DNA of 64,000 nucleotides from Typhlomys cinereus (GCA_023101885.1 JALPQD010000395.1:72001-136000); one strand, 5' to 3'; shown: positions 48,033 through 51,814, numbered from the stretch's first letter. The notes: generated by a model not told the origin, from the letters alone. Program-made: numbers and translations.

Positions 48033-50549
48033 GACCTAAGACACGCTGGCCCACAATGAGTCACTAACACTTGCGTAGTCCATGTTGAGGCTCGGAGCTG
48101 ACCCAGGTCTGGAGATCTGTACCGAAGTTTTGGTATTGTTGGACCTTCGCAACTGAAAGGGGCTTCAGCTACCAAGTAGCAACCCCCACTCCCCCACCTT
48201 GGGTTCATAACTGGAGAAACTGAGATCCAGGGAGAGTCCGGTGGACCCCCAGGTAACAGGGCTTCCGGGCTCTGGGCCAGGCTGCACCTCTGTCCGCACT
48301 AAGGGCGGGAACCAGCCTGCTACCAGTCGCATGGCTACGGGGGTGGAGCAAGTCCTCACTTGCCAGAGGCTTTGAAACCTCAGGATAAAAGGTGCCGGGG
48401 TAGCAAAACAGCACCCTGGGTAAGAGCACGCCTGACCTTTGCCAGGACTTGCAGGCCGGTATTCACCTGCTCACCTGCTGGGGAGGGTACACGGCTGCCG
48501 GCCAAACCGCAGCACCCTAGCAGGCCTGGGAGCACAGGGCATTGTGAGAAGAGGTGTTCCCACAGCTGACACTTCAGGTAGGGAGGGCTGACATGGAAGT
48601 GCCCCAGTGCTTCCCGGGTGGGGCGAGAAGGGTGCACGGGTGACCGGAGGTGTCAGACATAACTTCATTTCCCTCCACCAGGTTCCTAAGGAGGCTCCTG
48701 TTCTCTGGAGCTTCGGGCTCCCTTCCCAGCAGCCTCTCCCCCCCATATTTTGGGAGCCCCCTCACGTGAGCCTGCCCTGGAATCTGAAGCATCTGAAGAG
48801 GGTTATTAATAATGGCACTGAAGTGTGCAGGGAGGAGAGGTGAACAGGTTCTGAGTGGGCACAACCTTCTCCTCCCCAGCCTGGTATCCACAAAATAAAC
48901 TCAGCCCCGTCCAACAGGGGCCACTTCACCTTTCCTGGCTCAGTCCCCGCCCTGGGAAATGGCCAGGAAGGCAGGGGTGGGTCCTCAGCCCAGAACTTAG
49001 GAAGGTGGGAGATCTGGCAGGGACTGGGTGTGGGGAGAGGAAAAACCCACCGAATCAGGGCACACTCCACCCAGCCTGCTGAGAGTCTCAACAGGAGGCC
49101 CTGAATAGAGAGACTGTTACAAAGCCCCAAGAGGTTGCCACCAACTGGGAGGGGACAGGAAGGCTCCGCCCGGCCCTTCCTCATAGTCAGGCCCTGTCCC
49201 ACAAGAAGGACTTAACCCCCAGCTGGTCAGAGGCAGAAGAGGGTCTGATCCGTAGCGCCTGTGCCCTGTGCCCAATCCCCAGGGCCTGGCACAAATGGGA
49301 GAAAAGCCTCCAACTCAGGTCTTCTCCACAAGAGTGGAGTCCAGAGGCATGGAGGTAAGGCATACCTGGTCCTCGTTCTCAAGGGAAAATAAACAACATA
49401 ATTGAACACTCATCGGACATCAAGATAAGCAGAGATGATGCCGCATTCTGGGCTCAATGGACAGAGGCAAATGAGGCCAGGGAATCTGTCTCCTCTCCGC
49501 GATCTCCTGATAAACCCACCTGATGGGGACACCAAGTCTCGGTGCCTCCTCTACCTACGCCAGGTTCTGTGCTAAGGAACCAGGTTCAACTGAGGCCTCT
49601 CAATAATCATCAATAAGGAGGCTCCGCTGACCCATTTCAAAGGAGATAAAACAGGCACCAGGACATTAAGATACCAGTGGGAGATATCACACACACACAC
49701 ATACACTGGTGCCATGGTGCCTGCCCTGCCCACCTGTGCCATCAAATCCAGGACCTTTGGGACAGCATGAGAGTCTCACCCCTCCCACTCTCCATTAGGA
49801 ATCCAGGATCCGGCTGCAGACCCTGGACTGCAGGGCTGCCTGGAGGAAGACCCTAGGAAACTAGGTACTGATCCTAGGTACTGATCCTAGGAGAGCTAGT
49901 TCAGGGGCGGACCAGCCCCCCAAGCCATTCTACCAGCACCCTGCTGAGGCAAAAGAAAGGGACCCACCCTCCCGGAGGCATCCTGTCTCTCCCTAGCCCC
50001 AGTATCTAGGCTTGGTCCCAAGCTCTAAGCTCTACAGAGCTGTTCCCCTGAAAGCCTCAGCCACGTGTACGAAACGGGTTGGGGGGAGGCTAGGACCAGG
50101 GCAAGCTGGAAAAGGGTGGGACCGGACGGGACACCAAGTGGTGGGGGTGGGGTGGGTGGGAGGGAGGTCAAGAGCCTTGACTGTGTGGGACAATCAGAAC
50201 AGAGGGTCGGTTTGACTTCGTTGCTTCGTCTGGGATATAGGGGGATCCAACAGGACTGGGTTTCTCGGGAAAGGGGTCTGAGTATCCTCAAGAGAGGGAG
50301 GAGAGCACATAGACCCGGGCAGGAAGGGGCGCCCAGACTCGGAGGGAACAAGCTCAGACTTGGCCACCGTCCTCACCAGCTCCCCGCCCCACCCCGGGCC
50401 TTGATTCTCAAGGACCCCCGCCCCGCGAGGACGGGGGCGTGGCCCGGGGTGCCCCGCGGAACCCCAGGCTCGCACCGTGCCGCGCCGTCCTCACCTGCGA
50501 TGTGCTGGCGCCGAGCGTCGTCCAGGTGTGTGGACAGCACGTCCCCCAT
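872..50549 (-). CDS. NIBAN2: NIBAN2 (FAM129B/MINERVA, Niban-like protein 1), complete coding region in 14 exons
   Basis: Coding join on the minus strand: 50549-50495, 20759-20629, 15813-15685, 13806-13701, 12785-12618, 6153-6038, 5461-5357, 5278-5116, 4144-3957, 3230-3075, 2658-2542, 2090-1983, 1881-1770, 1476-872. This totals 2259 nt, or 752 residues plus a stop. The human protein is about 746 residues (from memory), so this is full length. Every intron is GT-AG and every phase joins. I recognise the family by the start [18 protein letters not shown], the PH-domain stretch in exons 2-5 and the end VQTEF. Residues 1-6 (MGDVLS) fit an N-myristoylation pattern. The PH domain is roughly residues 68-192, with the usual C-terminal helix Trp near residue 183. 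Residues 195-551 form the helical Niban core. Residues 552-752 form a Ser/Pro-rich tail with 12 SP dipeptides and a basic KRRRAK at 621-626. In other mammals this is a cytosolic and cell-junction protein whose tail is phosphorylated downstream of BRAF/MEK/ERK and which opposes apoptosis. I see no frameshift or premature stop. Confidence 0.97.
1477..1769 (-). other. NIBAN2: NIBAN2 intron 13 (293 bp)
   Basis: A compact GT-AG intron of unique sequence. It starts GTGAGCGGGAG on the minus strand and ends CCCCACAG. I see no repeat or RNA gene in it. Confidence 0.9.
1770..1881 (-). CDS. NIBAN2: NIBAN2 coding exon 13 (residues 515-551)
   Basis: The acceptor is CCCCCAG and the donor CAGG|GTGAGC has its GT at 1769-1768. 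The exon encodes [20 protein letters not shown] to [12 protein letters not shown], plus one base of Ala552. It ends the conserved helical core. Confidence 0.96.
1882..1982 (-). other. NIBAN2: NIBAN2 intron 12 (101 bp)
   Basis: A very short GT-AG intron. Its length is not a multiple of three, so retention would shift the frame. Confidence 0.92.
1983..2090 (-). CDS. NIBAN2: NIBAN2 coding exon 12 (residues 479-514)
   Basis: There are 36 whole codons with acceptor CCCACAG and donor TCG|GTGAGT. The exon encodes [20 protein letters not shown] to [11 protein letters not shown]. Confidence 0.97.
2091..2541 (-). other. NIBAN2: NIBAN2 intron 11 (451 bp), two-thirds minisatellite
   Basis: A GT-AG intron. 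Positions 2229-2541 are a 20/21-bp tandem array (separate entry). The rest, 2091-2228, is unique GC-rich sequence leading to the exon 12 acceptor. Confidence 0.92.
2229..2541 (-). repeat. 20/21-bp minisatellite made of splice-donor-like units
   Basis: The plus-strand unit is agcgcccgcccctcacctcc, with a 21-bp variant carrying one more C. There are fourteen copies of cacctcc, and the true exon 11 donor follows as the last, diverged member. On the transcribed (minus) strand each unit carries CTGGAG|GTGAGG, with GT dinucleotides at about 2256, 2276, 2296, 2316, 2336, 2357, 2377, 2397, 2417, 2437, 2458, 2479, 2500 and 2521. Copy spacing is 20 or 21 bp. The four 21-bp steps between 2436 and 2499 are contiguous. 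Confidence 0.95.
2542..2658 (-). CDS. NIBAN2: NIBAN2 coding exon 11 (residues 440-478)
   Basis: There are 39 whole codons with acceptor CCTGCAG. The exon encodes [20 protein letters not shown] to QRILERVLK, and the donor AAG|GTGAGG has its GT at 2541-2540. The last bases of the exon and its donor resemble the 20-bp unit of the minisatellite that starts immediately downstream in intron 11 (17 of 20 positions). Confidence 0.96.
2659..3074 (-). other. NIBAN2: NIBAN2 intron 10 (416 bp)
   Basis: A GT-AG intron of apparently unique sequence. I see no interspersed repeat. Confidence 0.85.
3075..3230 (-). CDS. NIBAN2: NIBAN2 coding exon 10 (residues 388-439)
   Basis: There are 52 whole codons with acceptor CCCACAG and donor GAG|GTGAGC. 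The exon encodes [20 protein letters not shown] to [13 protein letters not shown]. It is phase 0 on both sides. Confidence 0.97.
3231..3956 (-). other. NIBAN2: NIBAN2 intron 9 (726 bp)
   Basis: A GT-AG intron. A B2-superfamily-like SINE fills about 3580-3805. The flanks look unique. Confidence 0.88.
3580..3805 (+). repeat. B2-superfamily-like SINE (DIP-like), intron 9
   Basis: It starts with a degraded tRNA-like head (gaggagacggctcgggtgag), then aaaggacctgaatt, gccaggcagaaatggtggt, cacttccggtcctgg and the 3' part cctgggacctccacagg. These motifs recur in the same order in the copies at 21175, 23368 and 43777, so I treat them as one family. Confidence 0.75.
3957..4144 (-). CDS. NIBAN2: NIBAN2 coding exon 9 (residues 325-387)
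   Basis: The acceptor is CGCATAG and the donor GAG|GTGAGG has its GT at 3956-3955. The exon encodes [20 protein letters not shown], then [20 protein letters not shown] and [13 protein letters not shown]. It is highly conserved in the family. Confidence 0.97.
4145..5115 (-). other. NIBAN2: NIBAN2 intron 8 (971 bp)
   Basis: A GT-AG intron. It holds a B1-type element at about 4330-4447 and B1-like remnants at about 4885-4975. The remainder looks unique. Confidence 0.85.
4330..4447 (+). repeat. B1-type SINE, diverged
   Basis: It reads acgcctgtaattaaagcatt, then gaagtccaaggtcatcctta, then gagctacatgagaccctgtc and an A-rich tail. This is the usual B1 order. Confidence 0.7.
5116..5278 (-). CDS. 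NIBAN2: NIBAN2 coding exon 8 (residues 271-324)
   Basis: The acceptor is CCTGCAG and the donor CGAG|GTGGGC has its GT at 5115-5114. The exon encodes [20 protein letters not shown] to [16 protein letters not shown] plus one base of Ala325. It is predicted to be mostly helical. Confidence 0.97.
5279..5356 (-). other. NIBAN2: NIBAN2 intron 7 (78 bp, in frame, stop-free)
   Basis: The GT (GTGCGT) and AG (CCTGCAG) are canonical. The intron is phase 0, its length is a multiple of three, and the reading frame runs through it from exon 7 into exon 8 without a stop. Retention would insert 26 residues after Gln270, beginning [11 protein letters not shown]. The homologous proteins I recall lack this insert, so I treat it as an intron. 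Confidence 0.9.
5357..5461 (-). CDS. NIBAN2: NIBAN2 coding exon 7 (residues 236-270)
   Basis: The acceptor is CCCTAG and the exon has 35 whole codons, [20 protein letters not shown] to QERQRQWIQ. The donor is CAG|GTGCGT. Introns 6 and 7 are both phase 0, so the exon can be skipped without a frameshift. Only 78 nt separate it from exon 8. Confidence 0.96.
5462..6037 (-). other. NIBAN2: NIBAN2 intron 6 (576 bp)
   Basis: A short GT-AG intron dominated by a long dinucleotide repeat at 5734-5793. The flanks look unique. Confidence 0.9.
5734..5793. repeat. (GT)30 microsatellite
   Basis: Sixty bases of uninterrupted gt on the plus strand, so the NIBAN2 transcript would carry (CA)30 about 270 nt upstream of exon 7. 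Confidence 0.98.
6038..6153 (-). CDS. NIBAN2: NIBAN2 coding exon 6 (residues 197-235)
   Basis: The acceptor is GGGGCAG and the donor CAG|GTGCGA has its GT at 6037-6036. The exon encodes [20 protein letters not shown] followed by [18 protein letters not shown], a strongly conserved segment just after the PH domain. Confidence 0.97.
6868..6955 (-). repeat. ID-type SINE
   Basis: On the plus strand gctagggattaaacccaaga lies next to cctgccactgagcccgatc. This is the reverse complement of an ID element's B-box and A-box regions. Confidence 0.65.
7041..7334 (-). repeat. B2-superfamily-like SINE with (TG)n/(GA)n 3' tail
   Basis: The plus strand starts with (tg)21 at 7041-7082 and a GA-rich run, then cccaagggtgacttcgggaa, the body, and ends taacccctaagccacctctc. 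That is the reverse complement of the family head seen at 43777. The simple repeat is its 3' tail. Confidence 0.82.
7430..8763 (+). mobile_element. LINE-1 3' end (ORF2 terminus remnant, 3' UTR and A-rich tail), inactive
   Basis: Positions 7437-7600 read ctgtttacaatagcaaagac, then aacccaaatgtccaacagtt and caatggagtactactcagcc. This is the block that mammalian L1s carry near the end of ORF2. The region at about 8245-8460 (ctcagggacatttgcggaag and gggggcagtaagagtgtaag) resembles rodent Lx-type 3' UTRs as I remember them. A G-rich purine run lies at 8600-8690, and an A-rich end at 8719-8763. No reverse-transcriptase frame is present. A block at about 7965-8045 looks like a segment normally found upstream of the 7437 block, so the copy may be rearranged. 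Confidence 0.75.
8767..8860 (+). repeat. ID-type SINE (tRNA-like)
   Basis: It reads ctgggggcatggctcagtag, gagcacttgcctgg, then a B-box-like gggcttaatccctagcact and an A-rich end. Confidence 0.85.
8861..8967. repeat. (GGAAG/GGGAA)n purine tract
   Basis: About 107 bases of almost pure purine on the plus strand, directly after the ID element. It probably grew from that element's A-rich tail. Confidence 0.9.
9883..9965 (-). repeat. B1-type SINE, truncated
   Basis: It reads ggatggccttgaacctccca, acttcccaagtcctagtatt, then acaatatccagcc, the reverse complement of the B1 5' half. Confidence 0.7.
10000..10290 (+). repeat. B1-type fragments
   Basis: A first piece at about 10000-10095 has gagactgagacaggaggatc. 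A second at about 10190-10290 has ggttcacacctgcaatctca and accaagaccctatctcaaa. Confidence 0.6.
12075..12330 (+). repeat. URR1-like non-autonomous DNA-transposon repeat (tentative)
   Basis: The end at about 12240-12325 (gacggattgaaccctcagac, then gtgagcaaaaataagccctt and cgggtcatagcaacaagac) resembles the 3' part of rodent URR1-type elements as I recall them. The family assignment is uncertain. Confidence 0.45.
12618..12785 (-). CDS. NIBAN2: NIBAN2 coding exon 5 (residues 141-196, end of PH domain)
   Basis: The acceptor is CTCCACAG and the donor AATG|GTGAGT has its GT at 12617-12616. The exon encodes [20 protein letters not shown], then [23 protein letters not shown]. The last part is the C-terminal PH helix with its characteristic Trp at about residue 183. 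A poly-C run lies just inside intron 5 beyond the donor (12599-12608). Confidence 0.97.
12786..13700 (-). other. NIBAN2: NIBAN2 intron 4 (915 bp)
   Basis: A GT-AG intron of apparently unique sequence. I see no SINE or other feature. Confidence 0.85.
13701..13806 (-). CDS. NIBAN2: NIBAN2 coding exon 4 (residues 106-140, PH domain)
   Basis: The acceptor is CTTCAG at 13808-13807 and the donor CCAG|GTGAATG has its GT at 13700-13699. The exon encodes [20 protein letters not shown] and on to LELVGNSLP, plus one base of Gly141. It is the middle of the PH domain. Confidence 0.96.
13911..14224 (+). repeat. B4/RSINE-type composite SINE with (CA)n tail
   Basis: The head gcaagagagacggctcagtg is followed by ggtcagagtttgggtcccct, B1-like ccataatcctaacactccag and agacacactagtctagctga. 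It ends in (ca)21 at about 14182-14224. Confidence 0.7.
14248..14320 (+). repeat. ID-type SINE, diverged
   Basis: It reads tgggacagcagcttagtggt, tagattgcccgcctaggatg, then ggacttggttcggtaccca, which correspond to A-box and B-box regions. Confidence 0.7.
15588..15647. repeat. 29-bp tandem duplication carrying two CACGTG E-boxes
   Basis: gtcacgtggtgataactcgt followed by gtggagggg occurs twice. CACGTG is at 15590-15595 and 15619-15624, about 60-95 bp from the exon 3 donor. Confidence 0.9.
15685..15813 (-). CDS. NIBAN2: NIBAN2 coding exon 3 (residues 63-105, start of PH domain)
   Basis: The acceptor is CCCACAG and the exon encodes [20 protein letters not shown] up to LVLYENKV. This forms the first strands of the PH domain, including [10 protein letters not shown]. 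The donor is read as GTG|GTAGGT with its GT at 15684-15683, because that joins in frame to AYERQ of exon 4. A second GT lies 4 nt further into the intron and would shift the frame. Confidence 0.95.
15921..16321. repeat. Complex CA/CG tandem array, alternating purine-pyrimidine
   Basis: A core cctgcacacgcgtgcacaca recurs about nine times, starting near 15923, 15957, 15991, 16023, 16057, 16089, 16123, 16175 and 16223. Spacing alternates 34 and 32 bp before lengthening to about 50. The array ends in (GC)n(CA)n at about 16273-16321. Nearly every step alternates purine and pyrimidine except at the CCT. Confidence 0.93.
17040..17450. promoter_or_regulatory. Candidate intronic regulatory block (unproven)
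   Basis: Non-repetitive sequence with two dyads. CTATTGT (17288-17294) and ACAATAG (17301-17307) flank a 6-bp spacer. GGTCTA (17401-17406) and TAGACC (17411-17416) enclose CTATATTTAG at 17404-17413, a perfect match to the MEF2 consensus. The function is inference from motifs alone. Confidence 0.35.
17924..18010 (-). repeat. B1-type SINE, truncated
   Basis: It reads agacagggtctcattacaca, then tgggccttgaactcagcatc and ctcctgcctcagcctcctga. Confidence 0.75.
18290..18420 (-). repeat. B1-type SINE
   Basis: It reads ggcggggtcttgggtgcgca, then ggtgatcctcctgcctccac and aacgctgggattacaggctt. Confidence 0.75.
19271..19410 (+). repeat. B2-superfamily-like SINE, short copy
   Basis: It reads cccaggggttaaaactcggc, then ggtcctgagttcagatccca and catgtaaaaatgtgttctga. 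It then jumps to an A-rich tail (aaataaataaatagataaaa) without the middle of the family body. Confidence 0.7.
19965..20165 (+). repeat. ID+B1 composite SINE (B4-like)
   Basis: An ID-like piece (agttggcacagtggctgccc, then atgcacgaaatgctaggtgc) is followed by B1-like gtgcacttctaatcccagca and agtttaagaccagcctgttc. Confidence 0.65.
20629..20759 (-). CDS. NIBAN2: NIBAN2 coding exon 2 (residues 19-62)
   Basis: The acceptor is TTTCAG at 20760 and the donor AAG|GTGAG has its GT at 20628-20627. The exon encodes [20 protein letters not shown] and on to [10 protein letters not shown], closely matching the conserved segment before the PH domain. Its 131 nt restore phase 0 after the phase-1 end of exon 1. 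Confidence 0.97.
21175..21420 (+). repeat. B2-superfamily-like SINE
   Basis: It reads aaaagcctttgcctcacaag, then agacctgagttcagatcccc, gaaggcggaggctgggaaac and cttgggcctccacaggcgtg. It ends in a CA-rich segment and poly-A (21402-21420). Confidence 0.8.
21750..22023 (-). repeat. B2-superfamily-like SINE
   Basis: It starts with a TG-rich tail (atgtatgtatgtgtgtgtct), continues ggaccaagggtgacagacat and ends catccctaagccatctctcc on the plus strand, the reverse complement of the family head. Confidence 0.82.
22110..22345 (-). repeat. B1 plus ID-type SINE fragments with a short internal duplication
   Basis: B1-like cgagggtgaccgtgaactcc is followed by two copies of ggggactgagatgccagg at about 22210 and 22243. 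An ID-like piece follows (ggggactgaacccagggccg, then ctgtcaactgagctacaccc). Confidence 0.7.
23368..23600 (+). repeat. B2-superfamily-like SINE
   Basis: The head ggcaggagagatggctcagg is followed by gtcctaagttcaaatcccag, gcagaaatggcagcagcctg and accctgggcctccacaggca. Confidence 0.85.
23606..23786. repeat. Polypurine tract (GGAAG/GGGAA)n
   Basis: About 180 bases of nearly pure purine on the plus strand, directly downstream of the SINE at 23368. It was probably seeded by that element's tail. A triplex-forming conformation is possible. Confidence 0.9.
24087..24190 (-). repeat. B1-type SINE
   Basis: It reads gagacagtgcctcactctgc, then cctggctttacactcctgac and cacctcggcctcctgagtgt. Confidence 0.7.
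27126..27245 (-). repeat. B1-type SINE, diverged
   Basis: It reads caggctgaccttgaactcgc, then gaactcctgatcttcctgct and atctcccaagtgccggaccc. Confidence 0.7.
27270..27398. repeat. (CTTC)n then (CTCC)n microsatellite
   Basis: About 90 bases of ccttccttcc pass into cctccctccc and tctctctttc. It sits at the 3' side of the reversed ID element at 27400 and probably grew from its tail. Confidence 0.97.
27400..27470 (-). repeat. ID-type SINE
   Basis: It reads gctggggattgaacctaggc, then agcaagcactaacgactgag and ccacatcctcaaccc. Confidence 0.82.
28859..28948 (+). repeat. ID-type SINE
   Basis: It reads ggatgggtggtttagtggca, gagcacttgcctatcacacg, then ctaggttcaatccccagcac and a short A-rich tail. Confidence 0.87.
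30744..30794. repeat. 27-bp tandem duplication
   Basis: gctgtgtctcacacccacac followed by taac occurs twice in a row. Confidence 0.9.
30962..31026 (-). repeat. ID-type SINE, 5' end only
   Basis: It reads tggaacccaggactctacac, then gcaagcaccactgagctaca and gcccgggcc. Confidence 0.7.
31371..31580. repeat. 30-bp minisatellite, seven units without indels
   Basis: Units start at 31381, 31411, 31441, 31471, 31501, 31531 and 31561. Each contains tccctccccac and agaac. Two variant types are interspersed: gcccaat and gaccagt at the start, and agaacgcgca or agaacatgct at the end. Because the period is 30 bp, several frames stay open through it, which I do not take as coding. Confidence 0.95.
32625..33085 (+). 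repeat. URR1-like non-autonomous DNA-transposon repeat (tentative)
   Basis: It reads atggtttgaaatgtgtctcc, then gagccttgctggaggaaggc, ctctagaaccgtaagctgat and cctcacagcaacatgcaaga. This is the order of a common rodent/mammal hAT-like repeat as I recall it. A second short copy end is at about 33215-33285 (ccaataaaccctttctccct). Confidence 0.45.
33806..33895 (-). repeat. B1-type SINE, truncated
   Basis: It reads gataggatctcacctcacca, then caggctggccttgaacttgt and gatcctcctgcctcagcctc. Confidence 0.78.
34185..34817 (-). repeat. B2-superfamily-like SINE (outer copy), interrupted by a second copy
   Basis: The (TG)n(AG)n tail at 34185-34275 and the body at 34276-34413 (cccaagagtgacttcgggaa) are followed by a second SINE at 34414-34723. 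The body then resumes at 34724-34817 (atgggacctgggatccgaat, ending catctgagccatctcttcag). Confidence 0.87.
34414..34723 (-). mobile_element. B2-superfamily-like SINE inserted in another SINE, with 16-bp target-site duplication
   Basis: Exact direct repeats acacctggcgattttt flank it at 34398-34413 and 34724-34739. It carries gaaccacggacgaattcgcg, attcacaggctccgccctac and ggcttaacccctgagccacc, shared with the copy at 62384-62638. These two look like the younger subfamily. Confidence 0.92.
34832..34955 (-). repeat. B1-type SINE
   Basis: It reads agacagggtctccccatctg, then ctgcctcctacgccttagga and tgcactactatgcctggct. Confidence 0.72.
35165..35277 (-). mobile_element. ID-type SINE with a G-rich tail and 14-bp target-site duplication
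   Basis: tgctttgctttctt occurs at 35165-35178 and 35264-35277. Between them lie a C run at 35185-35203 (G run on the element strand), gctggggaccgaacccaggg and taccactgagctaaatcccc. Confidence 0.8.
35843..35966 (-). repeat. B3-type SINE
   Basis: It reads agtcaattctctctttccgc, then catgtgggctctggggctca, cttgggggcaagcaccttga and ctcactgagccctctcactg. Confidence 0.72.
36107..36165 (+). repeat. ID-type SINE, 5' part only
   Basis: It reads gccagggatgtcactgaggg, then acagtgcttgcctaatgtgc and atgaggcc. Confidence 0.6.
36770..37062 (+). repeat. B4-type (ID+B1) composite SINE
   Basis: The order matches mouse B4A as I recall it: atggagatggtgcagtgggt, gaggacctgagttcaaatcc, cacttataaccccagtactg, gagagaggctgtctcaaaag, then agacacccgactttaacctc. 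A CA repeat follows. Confidence 0.85.
37063..37128. repeat. (CA)n microsatellite
   Basis: A tail of the B4-type element, with a few aac interruptions. Confidence 0.95.
37141..37263. repeat. (GATA)n microsatellite with a GATT interruption
   Basis: About thirty agat units over 123 bases, broken once near 37189-37196 by two gatt units. Confidence 0.97.
38725..38780. repeat. (CT)28 microsatellite
   Basis: Uninterrupted ct on the plus strand, followed by ccttccttcc. Confidence 0.97.
39660..39960. promoter_or_regulatory. Candidate intronic regulatory block (unproven)
   Basis: Non-repetitive sequence between SINE-rich stretches, with a perfect forkhead-type TGTTTGTTTAC at 39795-39805 and AT-rich motifs on both sides (ctattttaatcagacac and agtgattaataaag). 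It is a candidate only because it looks unique in a repeat-dense intron. Confidence 0.25.
40188..40221. repeat. (CA)n microsatellite
   Basis: About 17 ca units followed by atatacagac copies. Confidence 0.95.
40257..40575 (+). repeat. B1 - ID - B1 composite SINE cluster
   Basis: B1-like gcatggtagtacatgtgtgt is followed by ID-like gttctgactcagttggtaga and cttgggttcagtcccctgta. A second B1 follows (gtgcctataataccagcaac, then gaggccagcctgcagttaca) with an A-rich tail. Confidence 0.75.
41594..41676. repeat. (CA/CG)n alternating repeat
   Basis: cacacacgcgcacacacgtg recurs, alternating purine and pyrimidine. It resembles a short version of the 15921-16321 array. Confidence 0.92.
41880..41965 (-). 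repeat. ID-type SINE, diverged
   Basis: It reads agttaaacccagggccttac, then tagacattctgccactgatc and ttgaaaccc. Confidence 0.6.
41977..42440 (-). repeat. B4-type SINE with (TG)n tail
   Basis: (tg)20 at 41979-42018 lies upstream of gaccagagggtgatgtcagg and gtctggatctcaggttaaac. It ends atgtgggatttgaactcttg, then cttgcactgtaagctcttta. Confidence 0.7.
42618..42757 (-). repeat. B1-type SINE
   Basis: It reads aacccaggctggcctcaaac, then gatccttctgcctgcatctc and gaggtctgggattacaaaca. Confidence 0.78.
42758..43140 (+). repeat. URR1-like repeat (tentative)
   Basis: It starts gttaggcacaggtgtcaact and ends gaactgtaaccagactgtca, then aataaaccccttgttcccct. The end is shared with the copy at 54237-54440. 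Confidence 0.5.
43700..44070 (+). repeat. B1-type SINE split by a later SINE insertion
   Basis: The left half at 43700-43776 (tgcatggtgacacatgcctg) and right half at 43997-44070 (ccaaaccagcctgggttaca, then acaaacaaac) are separated by the element at 43777-43982. Confidence 0.88.
43777..43982 (+). mobile_element. B2-superfamily-like SINE inserted in B1, with 14-bp target-site duplication
   Basis: The direct repeats aagttcaagatcat are at 43763-43776 and 43983-43996. The head ggctggagagatggctcagg is intact, followed by gtcctgagttcagatcccag, cacttccagtcctagtgggc and an A-rich tail. Confidence 0.93.
45018..45225 (+). repeat. ID+B1 composite SINE
   Basis: ID-like tcttgtctagcatgcacgaa is followed by B1-like tcaaggtcatcctagattac and gggctacaagagaccctgtc. 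Confidence 0.7.
47808..48030 (+). repeat. B1+ID composite SINE with (AAT)n tail
   Basis: B1-like gatgcaagcctgaaatccca is followed by ID-like gcttgggacatagctcaaaa and (aat)8 at 48004-48028. Confidence 0.7.
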
Positions 50550-51100
50550 GGCGAGAAGGAGCCGCGCGGCCCGATCCGCCCGCCGCTGCCCGCCTCTGCT
50601 CAGATGGACGCCTCTGGCGCCATGGAGCCCGGCCGACCCCGCTCCGCGCTCCGCCGCCCCCGGCCGCGGCCTCCGCTCCCGCTCCGCTCGGGCTCTGCAA
50701 GCGCTCGCTCCGCGTCCCTCCCGCCGGCCGCTCAGCCTCCCGCGCCCGCGCCCAGGGCCCCGCTGCCCCGCCGCCCCGCCGCGCCCCGCCCCGCCCCGCC
50801 AGGCCCCGCCCCGCCGCGCCAGGCCCCGCCCCGCCCCCGGTGCGAGCCACGCCCCCGCCGCGGCCCCGCGGGGCGGGACCGCGAGACCGCGGTGGGAGCC
50901 AGACAAAGAGGACGTCCTCGGAAGGGAGACCCCGGAGAGACGCGCGCCAGACCCCGACCCGAGCGAAGAAAGGAGCATCGGGGAACACAGGGCGCCCTGG
51001 GGGGGAGGGGGCTCCAGCCTGGAGTCGCCCCTCCTCTCCTCACGCCGAAGATGGGAATTACAGCGCCGAGCTCCTTGTGACCTCCCTACCCCTGTCCCCT
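50380..51100 (-). promoter_or_regulatory. NIBAN2: NIBAN2 CpG-island promoter and 5' UTR
   Basis: Extremely CG-rich sequence around and upstream of exon 1, with dense CpG and repeated GC boxes. The run gccccgccccgcc and its variants at about 50765-50840 gives GGGGCGGGGC on the gene strand, an Sp/KLF-type site cluster that could also form G-quadruplexes. I see no TATA box at a sensible distance, which fits a dispersed-start CpG promoter. The transcription start cannot be placed from sequence alone. It is probably within about 50-200 bp upstream of the ATG. Confidence 0.85.
50495..50549 (-). CDS. NIBAN2: NIBAN2 coding exon 1 (residues 1-18, phase 1 end)
   Basis: The ATG is at 50549-50547 in a strong Kozak context (CTCGCCATGG, G at -3 and +4). 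The exon encodes [18 protein letters not shown] plus the first base of Glu19, and the donor GT is at 50494-50493 (GCAG|GTGAGG). Gly2 followed by Ser6 fits the N-myristoylation consensus, which is inference. The frame is open upstream for about 245 codons, but that stretch is CpG-island DNA without Niban similarity, so this ATG is preferred. Confidence 0.95.
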
Positions 51101-51814
51101 CGCCTCCCCGCCCCCATCTCACCCGCAGCGGCCCACACTCGGGAAGTTCCCGGGCCTGGGTGGGACCGGCCCCAGGTGCACCCACCCTCTTGCGCGATAG
51201 CGAGGGGAAGAGGGACCCGATGAGGTTGAGGTTATGTATCCCAAGGGGCCGCACAGTGCCGGGAAGGTAATCAATCAGCCCCAACCCACGGGCATCTCAC
51301 TTGGGTGGCGGCTTGTGGGACAAAGAAAGTCGGGAATGAAAGAATAATAGTCCTCTACAGTTTGCAGGACAGCCCGGAATGAAAAGCTAGGGACCGGACT
51401 TTGGGTACCTGAACTGTAGGGCTGGGCATGGGTGGGTCAGTCGTACTAGAACATGTTTTCGGTTTCTGAACTTCCCAAACCGGAGTAGAGTCGTTTTAGC
51501 TTGGCCCCCTTGGCTCAGATCTCTGCTGATAGATCCATTCAGCCGCTGACCACTTACACCTGGTGACTGAGCCCACTCACCTTTGTGCATTCCTCTCGTT
51601 ATTAGCCTGCCCTTGCTGTCACTCTGCCATATGGCAGCGGGTGAGAGTCATAACGTTACCATTAGTGAGCACCTGTCTCAGGCCTGTCACCACCACAAAA
51701 AGGTAGCCTGGGAAGGATATGGGGTGATGTAAGCCCTCAATCATGCAGTCAGTCACGCATTCGTCATTCAGCAAGTTGCTGGTAAGCCTTCATTTGCCAA
51801 GCCCTCTGCAAGAT

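Larger units (their letters stand above)
20760..50494 (-). other. NIBAN2: NIBAN2 intron 1 (29.7 kb)
   Basis: A GT-AG intron between exon 1 and exon 2. It is a patchwork of SINEs, microsatellites and unique sequence, itemised in separate entries. Stretches with nothing recognised include about 22400-23360, 24200-27120, 27480-28850, 28950-30960, 31600-32600, 33300-33800, 37270-40180, 40620-41590, 43200-43690, 44080-45010 and 45230-47700. Another is 48030-50380. I see no alternative first exon I can support, although NIBAN2 is known to have more than one isoform in other mammals. Confidence 0.85.

Noticed and set aside
50065..51270. A 401-residue plus-strand open frame across the CpG island
   Set aside because: It is antisense to NIBAN2 exon 1, has Pro/Arg/Ala-rich low-complexity composition and shows no family features. 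Stop codons are rare in such GC-rich DNA.
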